5,191 nt of DNA from JASFEQ01 sp050122535 (GTDB lineage: Bacteria; Desulfobacterota; DSM-4660; Desulfatiglandales; HGW-15): positions 1 through 5,191 of the forward strand of contig JASFIT010000347.1 of the NCBI GenBank assembly GCA_050122535.1, in the 5' to 3' direction. Positions 1 through 4,358 of this stretch are shown piece by piece. The notes beneath the pieces are model-generated. The model was not told the DNA's origin. It saw only the letters and a list, made by a program, of their open reading frames with translations, and ran no database searches. The translations under genes were made by a program, and so were the position numbers. Every line of letters starts with the position of its first letter. The first letter of the stretch is position 1.

Positions 1-496
1 CATCCTTAACCCGGTTGGCTTCGTCAAATGTGCTTTTCGCTGGACGATCACTTGTCAGAAACGCCGATCTTGGGATTCCCAGTCCTTCAAGAAGCTTCAT
101 CATGAGATCCACGCTCTCGGGATAGTCAACCCCCCTTTCCTTGAGCCACCCATAACCATCCGGAGGCACCTCCCTCGCCATAAAAATCCGAGGGGCAAGT
201 CCTTTCTCATATGCATCTGCCACAGCAAGGCCTCTTTCCACATTTCCACCTGCTAAACAGACGATGAGATCGGATTTTTGGGGTGGATGCGCCACGATAA
301 GATACCTGCCGAGATGCGCAAGAATAGGGGCATGGTAATAGGAAAAGAGGACGTAGAGTAGGGCCAACAGAAAAAAGAGCCATTTCAACAGACCCACCCT
401 GCCCATCTTTTTCCGTTCGGGCTCTATCGGTCTGGAATCCGGAGAGGCATCCTCTTGATAATCATCTTGATCCATATTTTCCAGATCGTCTGACAT
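1..496 (-). CDS. YdcF/SanA/ElyC-type (DUF218) membrane-anchored protein, C-terminus cut by window edge
   Basis: The reading frame starts at the ATG at 496-494 and stays open to the left edge, giving 165 complete codons. The first 30 residues are strongly acidic and hydrophilic. A basic patch (R28, K29, K30, R33) then leads into one hydrophobic segment at about 36-59 (core LFFLLALLYVLFSYY). From about residue 75 the sequence matches the start of a DUF218 domain: DLIVCLAGGNVERG (76-89) is the beta-strand plus GG-N-xx-R motif, KGLAPRI (98-104) is the conserved 'G-x-AP-x-I' strand, and STFDEANRVK (155-164) corresponds to the usual E-S-x-x-T-x-E-N-A motif. The layout suggests the catalytic or binding domain is outside the inner membrane. 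Family members are linked to cell-envelope functions, but the reaction is not established. A ribosome binding site (GAGGT) lies about 7 bases before the ATG. It follows dtd by 42 bp on the same strand, so co-transcription is likely. The family call is fairly sure; the specific role is unknown. Confidence 0.85.
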   Translation of the reverse strand, partial: MSDDLENMDQDDYQEDASPDSRPIEPERKKMGRVGLLKWLFFLLALLYVLFSYYHAPILAHLGRYLIVAHPPQKSDLIVCLAGGNVERGLAVADAYEKGLAPRIFMAREVPPDGYGWLKERGVDYPESVDLMMKLLEGLGIPRSAFLTSDRPAKSTFDEANRVKD

Positions 497-538
497 CTAT
501 TGACCTCTTCAACATTATGTGAGGAATTCTTTGGAAAA

Positions 539-991
539 TCAATAGAAGGTCTTTGCGCTATCGAGAACCAAAGTCACAGGCCCGTCATTGACCAGATGAA
601 CATCCATCATCTCCTGGAATTCACCAGTCGCTATGCGCAACCCTTTTCCTCTGAGAATCCCAACAAAGTGCTCGTAGAGCTCCCTGGCCTTTTCCGGTCT
701 GGCAGCACGCGTGAACGATGGCCTTCGCCCCTTACGACAGTCTCCCCAAAGGGTAAATTGCGAAACCACGAGCACGCCCCCTTGGATCTCAACAAGGGAA
801 AGGTTCATCAAACCCTGATCATCTGAAAAAATCCTCAAGTGAGCAATTTTGTTGGCCAGGTATTCACAATCCTTTTCTGAATCATCCTCCCCCACTCCTA
901 GGAGGACTAAGAGGCCTTTATCAATCTCTCCTACGGTCTTTTCCTCCACCTCCACCTTGGCCCCTTTAACCCTTTGAACAACGGCCCGCAT
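539..991 (-). CDS. dtd: D-aminoacyl-tRNA deacylase (DTD)
   Basis: This cytosolic enzyme hydrolyses D-aminoacyl-tRNA (and glycine mischarged on tRNA-Ala), releasing free amino acid and tRNA, and so keeps D-residues out of proteins. The 150 residues are the full usual length for bacterial DTD. The N-terminus MRAVVQRVKGAKV is typical. The first family motif, SQFTL, is at 77-81 with the conserved threonine at T80. It is followed by the conserved WGDCRKGRRPSFTRAA stretch (82-97). The second motif, NDGPVT (135-140), carries the Gly-Pro pair that reaches into the partner subunit's active site in the known homodimer and enforces D-selectivity. The start ATG at 991-989 has a GGGGGAG ribosome binding site just upstream. 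It is divergent from the radical SAM gene and upstream of the DUF218 gene. In many bacteria dtd sits beside other genes, so the neighbour need not be functionally related. No residues are missing and the identification is very sure. Confidence 0.97.
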   Translation of the reverse strand: MRAVVQRVKGAKVEVEEKTVGEIDKGLLVLLGVGEDDSEKDCEYLANKIAHLRIFSDDQGLMNLSLVEIQGGVLVVSQFTLWGDCRKGRRPSFTRAARPEKARELYEHFVGILRGKGLRIATGEFQEMMDVHLVNDGPVTLVLDSAKTFY

Positions 992-1000
992 TTCTCCCCC

Positions 1001-1029
1001 TTGACTTTATCCAGCGAGTTAGCTGTTAT
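1001..1029 (+). promoter_or_regulatory. Predicted sigma70-type promoter for the radical SAM gene
   Basis: A -35 element TTGACT (1001-1006, five of six consensus bases) and a -10 element TGTTAT (1024-1029, four of six) are separated by exactly 17 bp. The predicted transcription start is near 1036, about 40 bases before the ATG at 1077. This is the best promoter match in the divergent gap. I found no comparably good pair on the minus strand for dtd. The call is sequence-based only. Confidence 0.55.
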
Positions 1030-1035
1030 GTTAAT

Positions 1036-1060
1036 CTGAATGGCGACCCAACCCATTCAG
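1036..1060 (+). promoter_or_regulatory. 8-bp perfect inverted repeat in the radical SAM gene leader (hairpin or operator)
   Basis: CTGAATGG (1036-1043) and CCATTCAG (1053-1060) are perfect inverted repeats around a 9-base spacer (1044-1052). The repeat begins at the predicted transcription start and is followed by TTTTAA. In the leader RNA it would form an 8-bp hairpin ending 16 bases before the start codon. In DNA it could be the site of a dimeric repressor placed just downstream of the -10 element. Which of these applies, if either, cannot be told from sequence. Confidence 0.45.
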
Positions 1061-1076
1061 TTTTAATGCGCATGTC

Positions 1077-2438
1077 ATGGAACCCAAACTGATCTTAATA
1101 AATCCCTGGATCTACGATTTCGCAGCCTATGATCTTTGGTCTAAGCCTCTTGGTCTCCTTTATCTCGCAGGCCTTTTGAGAAGCCGTGGTTTCGAAGTCC
1201 ACTTGCTCGATTGTCTGGATGTGTATCACCCAGAAATGCAAGATAGTCCATCCATGAGCCCACCCCTAAGACGACCCTATGGGACTGGTAAATTCTGGAG
1301 AAAGATGGTTGCCAACCCTCCCCCCTTGAAACATGTCCCCAGATCTTATAGCCGATATGGGATCAGCAGACAACTCTTTATCAAGGAGTTGCAATCCATT
1401 GAAGACCCGGCGGCCATACTGGTCACCTCTTTGATGACTTACTGGTACCCGGGGGTCCAAGAGGTTATCTCCATAGCCAAAGAAGCTCACCCAAATGCCC
1501 CAGTTATTCTGGGCGGCATATATGCTCGGCTATGCAAAGAACATGCTCTTCAGCATTCTGGAGCAGACTATGTGGCAAGTGAAGGGGACCCCAATGATCC
1601 GAGTTTTATTTTAGAAATAATGGATCATTTTAACATTCCAGCATCAAAACAGTCACCGGATGATGGTGCACTGCCCTACCCTGCCTTTGACAGACTCCGT
1701 AGGATAGACTACGTCTGTCTATTGACGTCAACCGGTTGTCCATACCGATGCCAGTACTGTGCCAGTTACTTTTTAAACCCTACATTTTATCAGCGTGACC
1801 CCTTTCATGTACTTGAGGAGATTCTCTACTGGCATGGAAACTACGGTGTCAAAGACTTCGCCTTTTACGACGACGCCCTCCTTCTTCAATCAGATACCCA
1901 TATGGCTATACTTCTTGAAAAACTGATAAGTCTGGATCTAAACCTCAGGTTTCACACCCCCAATGCCCTTCATGTGCGAGGAATAACCCATGATATGGCT
2001 AGATTGCTCCACACTTCCGGATTCCGTACCATTCGTCTGGGACTGGAGACATCAGACATGGAGCTGCATAGGGATCTGGGTAAAAAGCTCTCTGAAGGGG
2101 AATTCGAGAGGGCGGTGTATCATCTAAGAAAGGCAGGCTTTTCAAGTGAGCAAATCGGGGTCTACATTCTCATGGGGCTACCAGAGCAATCGGTGGAATC
2201 CGTGGCAGAGACGACTGATTTTGTTGGAAGAACCGGTGCAATGCCTTATCTGGCCGAATACTCTCCCATTCCCCAGACCCCCATGTGGGAAATGGCCCAG
2301 GCCCATTCTGATTATGAACTCTCCTCAGAGCCCCTCTTTCACAACAACACCCTGTTGCCCTGCTGGGATGACGACAAAAGAGCAAAAGTCCCTGACCTGA
2401 AAAAGCAGGTCCTGGAAATCCGACGCAGCCGCACGTAG
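1077..2438 (+). CDS. Radical SAM protein with N-terminal B12-binding-like region
   Basis: The 453-residue product begins with a Rossmann-like segment typical of cobalamin-binding radical SAM proteins: LILINP (5-10), then KPLGLLYLAGLLRSRGFEV (23-41). A second half, about 112-170, contains PVILGGIYA (142-150) and GADYVASEGD (162-171). The cobalamin-ligating DxHxxG motif is absent, as in many members, so actual B12 binding is uncertain. The radical SAM core starts near 213. Its CxxxCxxC cluster motif is GCPYRCQYC, with cysteines 221, 225 and 228 expected to ligate the [4Fe-4S] cluster that cleaves S-adenosylmethionine. FYDDALL (263-269), RLGLET (320-325) and ILMGLPEQ (364-371) fit later strands of the barrel. 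The C-terminal YSPIPQTPMWEMA (395-407) is also family-typical. The substrate is unknown and no maturation target, methyl acceptor or partner enzyme lies beside it. No clear ribosome binding site precedes the ATG at 1077; the other nearby ATGs (1066, 1072) are out of frame. The fold call is sure; the function is open. Confidence 0.95.
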   Translation: MEPKLILINPWIYDFAAYDLWSKPLGLLYLAGLLRSRGFEVHLLDCLDVYHPEMQDSPSMSPPLRRPYGTGKFWRKMVANPPPLKHVPRSYSRYGISRQLFIKELQSIEDPAAILVTSLMTYWYPGVQEVISIAKEAHPNAPVILGGIYARLCKEHALQHSGADYVASEGDPNDPSFILEIMDHFNIPASKQSPDDGALPYPAFDRLRRIDYVCLLTSTGCPYRCQYCASYFLNPTFYQRDPFHVLEEILYWHGNYGVKDFAFYDDALLLQSDTHMAILLEKLISLDLNLRFHTPNALHVRGITHDMARLLHTSGFRTIRLGLETSDMELHRDLGKKLSEGEFERAVYHLRKAGFSSEQIGVYILMGLPEQSVESVAETTDFVGRTGAMPYLAEYSPIPQTPMWEMAQAHSDYELSSEPLFHNNTLLPCWDDDKRAKVPDLKKQVLEIRRSRT

Positions 2439-2454
2439 CAAACCTACTAGGAAT

Positions 2455-2504
2455 ATTAGCCACAGACCCGCCGTCGCCAAGGCTATGGCGGGTCTGCGGC
2501 TAAT
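2455..2504. terminator. Bidirectional terminator-like inverted repeat between convergent genes
   Basis: The arms are 2455-2472 and 2487-2504: 18 bp with a single A/C mismatch on the plus strand, which becomes a G-U wobble in minus-strand RNA. The GC-rich core GCCACAGACCCGCC pairs with GGCGGGTCTGCGGC and is flanked by ATTA and TAAT. The central 14 bases (2473-2486) contain a smaller nested palindrome, GCCAAGGC. The plus-strand RNA would end in TAATTTATTC; the minus-strand tail is weaker (TAATATTCC). The structure fills the gap between the radical SAM stop (2436-2438) and the larB stop (2507-2505), so it most likely ends both transcripts. Its elaborate form could also make it one copy of a dispersed REP-like repeat. 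Confidence 0.7.
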
Positions 2505-3257
2505 TTATTCTTGGCGGTTGATGATGCTGGCGGCATAGCCTGCACCGAATCCATTGTCAATATTCACCACTGTCACACCTGCGGCACAGGCGTTGAGCAT
2601 ACCCAGCACAGCTGCAATCCCCTGAAAGCTCGCTCCGTACCCAACACTGGTGGGCACCCCTATAACTGGCTTATCCACCAAGCCCCCAATAACACTGGGT
2701 AGCGCACCTTCCATGCCAGCCACCACGATGATCACGGCGGCCTTGGTGAGCCTCTCTCTATGGCTCAGTACCCGATGAATTCCGGCCACGCCCAAGTCAT
2801 AAATTGTCTCCACCTCGTTTCCCATGAAGCGGGCCGTTATGGCCGCCTCTTCAGCCACTGGAATGTCGGAAGTGCCGGCGCTGATCACGAGTATCGTTCC
2901 TCTTCCCTGAATTTTGATGGGATGTTTGGTCAGGGTCAGGACGCGCGCCCTTTCATAGTAAGAGCTATCTTTGTACTTGGCCTGAATCTCCGTCGCCTTT
3001 TCTGGAGAGAGACGGGTCACCATGATATTTTCCCCTTGCTCAGCCATTCTCTCCATGATGGCCAAGATCTCGTACACCTCTTTGCCTTCTCCAAATATGA
3101 CTTCCGAAAGGCCCTTCCTCAAACTCCGATGATGGTCAATGCAGGCGAGACCTATATCCTCGAAGGGAAGATCTTTTAACCTCTCTAGGGCCTCATCAAC
3201 CGTTATCTCCCCTCTGCTTAAACTGGCTAAAAGCCTTCTAAGTGTCTCTTGGTCCAA
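2505..3257 (-). CDS. larB: LarB, pyridinium-3,5-biscarboxylate mononucleotide synthase (nickel-pincer cofactor biosynthesis)
   Basis: In characterised systems LarB carboxylates nicotinic acid adenine dinucleotide at C5 of the ring and cleaves off AMP, the first step toward the nickel-pincer nucleotide of lactate racemase and related enzymes. Numbered from the TTG at 3257 (250 residues), the N-terminal helical part contains the family signature DHHRSLRKG (41-49) and FGEGKE (55-60). The C-terminal PurE-like (AIR carboxylase fold) domain starts near 119. It carries SAGTSDIPVAEEA (126-138), YDLGVAGIHRVL (153-164), VAGMEGALPSVIGGLV (179-194), PTSVGYGASF (202-211) and NACAAGVTVVN (222-232). Cys224 there appears to match the cysteine that attacks the substrate in studied LarB. 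I chose the start because AAGGAGGT (3275-3268) lies 10 bases upstream and the protein then begins DQETLRRLL, as relatives do. An in-frame TTG at 3281 would add eight residues encoded by the ribosome binding site itself. larC, larE and larA are not in view, so the client enzyme is unknown. Confidence 0.95.
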   Translation of the reverse strand: MDQETLRRLLASLSRGEITVDEALERLKDLPFEDIGLACIDHHRSLRKGLSEVIFGEGKEVYEILAIMERMAEQGENIMVTRLSPEKATEIQAKYKDSSYYERARVLTLTKHPIKIQGRGTILVISAGTSDIPVAEEAAITARFMGNEVETIYDLGVAGIHRVLSHRERLTKAAVIIVVAGMEGALPSVIGGLVDKPVIGVPTSVGYGASFQGIAAVLGMLNACAAGVTVVNIDNGFGAGYAASIINRQE

Positions 3258-3267
3258 GTTACGATCG

Positions 3268-3275
3268 ACCTCCTT
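3268..3275 (-). promoter_or_regulatory. Ribosome binding site that decides the larB start
   Basis: AAGGAGGT reads on the minus strand and is followed after 10 bases by the TTG at 3257-3255. The spacing is a little long, but this is by far the best match nearby. Upstream of the alternative TTG at 3281 there is only a weak AAGG about 12 bases away. Confidence 0.6.
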
Positions 3276-3303
3276 TTTCAATTATCGGAAACCTTACAAA
3301 TAG

Positions 3304-3331
3304 GACTCCTTACTTTTCACTCCTCACTTTT
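3304..3331 (-). repeat. Tandem 14-bp near-repeat in the larB leader
   Basis: Two adjacent 14-bp units, 3304-3317 and 3318-3331, differ at two positions. On the minus strand they read AAAAGTGAGGAGTG and AAAAGTAAGGAGTC. They lie between the flavodoxin stop and the larB ribosome binding site. Each contains an AGGAGT element resembling a ribosome binding site, but neither has a start codon at useful distance that opens a frame I can support. Confidence 0.5.
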
Positions 3332-3343
3332 TACTGAAAAAGA

Positions 3344-3829
3344 TTATCCATGCAACTTCTTTGCAAGCTCAGCCACCCTTTGGCCAAGTTTGATCGCAAT
3401 TTGCTCTGTCCTTTTGTCAGGAGCTCCGACACACGAAACCCCGTAGTGGCCGGTGGCCGACATGGGATCACCCACAATGACCATCCCATAGATCAGCAAT
3501 GCCTGGATGATAGACATTATCGTGGTCTCCTTGCCTCCGCTGGGATCCCCTGACGTGGCAAACGCCGCTCCCACCTTGTCCTCCATCCTTTTGCGCGTGC
3601 CGACAAATTCATCAAATACCCTTTTCAGCTCAGCAGCCATGACACCAAAATATACGGGAGATCCAGCAATCACGCCCGATGAGGCCAAGAAGTCCTCTTT
3701 CGTAACCTCACGTGTATGCTTCAACATCCCTGTCACGCCCTCCACCTGTTCCACACCCTTTGCAATTTGCTGGGCCAATTTCTTCGTATTTCCCCCCTTG
3801 GAGAAATAGAGAACCAGGACCTGCATCAT
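3344..3829 (-). CDS. Flavodoxin-family FMN protein (WrbA / NAD(P)H:quinone reductase-like)
   Basis: The 161-residue product has a complete flavodoxin-like alpha/beta fold. The FMN phosphate-binding loop is YFSKGGNTKKLA (8-19), directly after the first beta-strand (QVLVL). SPVYFGVMAAELKRVFDEF (57-75) is the loop and helix seen in WrbA-like proteins, ATSGDPSGG (91-99) is a third cofactor loop, and ATGHYGVSCVGAPD (125-138) resembles the segment before the last strand of WrbA-type quinone reductases. It is expected to be a soluble FMN-dependent oxidoreductase or electron carrier. Partner and substrate cannot be read from sequence. Two consecutive ATGs open the frame (3829 and 3826). The ribosome binding site AGGAGGT (3840-3834) is 4 bases from the first and 7 from the second, so translation may well start at the second, giving 160 residues. 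It lies 74 bp after the 118-residue gene and upstream of larB on the same strand. The fold is sure; enzymatic identity is not. Confidence 0.93.
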   Translation of the reverse strand: MMQVLVLYFSKGGNTKKLAQQIAKGVEQVEGVTGMLKHTREVTKEDFLASSGVIAGSPVYFGVMAAELKRVFDEFVGTRKRMEDKVGAAFATSGDPSGGKETTIMSIIQALLIYGMVIVGDPMSATGHYGVSCVGAPDKRTEQIAIKLGQRVAELAKKLHG

Positions 3830-3903
3830 AAAGACCTCCTATCTGCAACATGAAGTGATGAACTTCGGATTGATTAAATCGTACCTCTAGCAGTAGAAGC
3901 CAA

Positions 3904-4260
3904 TCAAAGGAGTCCCTTCTCGTTCAGGAAGGTCATGGACTCTTGAGCGATATTTGTCACTTTGCTCAGGGCCATGGACAGATGTGCGTTGGCTTCCGCT
4001 CCCACGCCAGAATTGACCATGACCAGTGCCTTTTCAAGATAGGGTTCGATCTCCTCCCATCCGCGATCCCCGCCCACCGTCTGGGCCAATTTGATTTCGT
4101 TTCCCACCATGTTCAGCAAGGCATTGATCACCTTTTCTCCTCCCGCTTTCTCGCCGCCGGGAAGCCCTTCCAGCAGATTAAGGGTCTGGGTAACCCAGAT
4201 GAGTCCAGCCTTGATCTTTTCACTTTGAGAAAATGCCATAATAGCCTCATTTGTTTCCAT
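3904..4260 (-). CDS. Unrecognised small helical protein (118 aa)
   Basis: I do not recognise this protein. Its 118 residues are rich in Glu, Lys, Ala, Leu, Met and Asn, with no cysteine, only one histidine (H93), no signal peptide and no membrane segment, so it should be soluble and cytosolic. Four probable helices can be drawn: about 12-32, 41-62, 68-84 and 87-113, broken by Gly/Pro-rich turns (LPGGEKAGGEK at 33-43, VGGDRG at 62-67, NSGVG at 83-87). This suggests a small helical bundle. Support for a real gene is good: a strong AAGGAGGT ribosome binding site (4277-4270) lies 9 bases before the ATG at 4260-4258, codon use looks natural, and the frame fills the gap between two certain genes on the same strand. 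A second in-frame ATG (residue 8) is less well placed. The preceding 98-bp gap holds a strong hairpin that probably governs how much trpS transcript continues into it. No function is proposed. Confidence 0.8.
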   Translation of the reverse strand: METNEAIMAFSQSEKIKAGLIWVTQTLNLLEGLPGGEKAGGEKVINALLNMVGNEIKLAQTVGGDRGWEEIEPYLEKALVMVNSGVGAEANAHLSMALSKVTNIAQESMTFLNEKGLL

Positions 4261-4285
4261 GAGTCCTTGACCTCCTTAAATTAAA

Positions 4286-4326
4286 GCTCCCTGCAGTCAC
4301 GCTCAAAAAGCGGAACTGCAGGGAGC
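4286..4326 (-). terminator. Hairpin after trpS, probable rho-independent terminator or attenuator
   Basis: Twelve-base perfect arms, GCTCCCTGCAGT (minus strand 4326-4315 read as its equivalent) and ACTGCAGGGAGC (4297-4286), enclose a 17-base loop. That loop can fold a second 4-bp stem, CGCT/AGCG (4312-4309 with 4303-4300). On the minus strand the stem is followed at once by TTTAATTT (4285-4278), so it fits a terminator for trpS, whose stop is 33 bases upstream. The T-rich tail runs straight into AAGGAGGT of the next gene, leaving no room for a promoter behind the hairpin. The downstream gene must therefore be read through it or start transcription in front of it. Confidence 0.7.
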
Positions 4327-4330
4327 CTCT

Positions 4331-4336
4331 ATTATA
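4331..4336 (-). promoter_or_regulatory. Possible -10 element (TATAAT) between trpS and the 118-residue gene
   Basis: A perfect TATAAT reads on the minus strand at 4336-4331. No good -35 lies 16-18 bases upstream (AGCAGG at 17), and the upstream TG is one base out of place for an extended -10. If active, transcription would begin near 4324, so the 12-bp hairpin would form the extreme 5' end of the mRNA. This is weak evidence. Confidence 0.25.
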
Positions 4337-4358
4337 TTCAATCGCTCCCACTCCCTGC

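Noticed and set aside
500..826. Plus-strand open frame of about 108 codons
   Set aside because: It lies antisense to dtd, which has both catalytic motifs; the translation resembles no protein family.
992..1076. Minus-strand promoter for dtd
   Set aside because: Only weak pairs such as TTGGGT with CATAAC at 15-bp spacing are present; not good enough to call.
2170..2463. Minus-strand open frame overlapping the end of the radical SAM gene and the terminator
   Set aside because: It is a shadow of the radical SAM coding sequence, has no ribosome binding site, and its start region runs through the terminator palindrome.
2760..3179. Plus-strand open frame of 139 codons
   Set aside because: It is antisense to conserved LarB motifs; composition and start context are not gene-like.
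3507..3809. Plus-strand open frame of 100 codons
   Set aside because: It is antisense to the flavodoxin-family gene, whose FMN loops are intact.
3852..3866. Small hairpin GAAGT-GATGA-ACTTC between the 118-residue gene and the flavodoxin gene
   Set aside because: Only 5 bp of AT-rich stem and no T-run; likely chance.
3943..4284. Plus-strand open frame of 113 codons opposite the unknown 118-residue gene
   Set aside because: Considered carefully because the minus-strand gene is also unrecognised. The minus frame has a strong ribosome binding site, same-strand neighbours and a coherent helical pattern. The plus frame has no ribosome binding site and an irregular His/Cys/Phe-rich composition.
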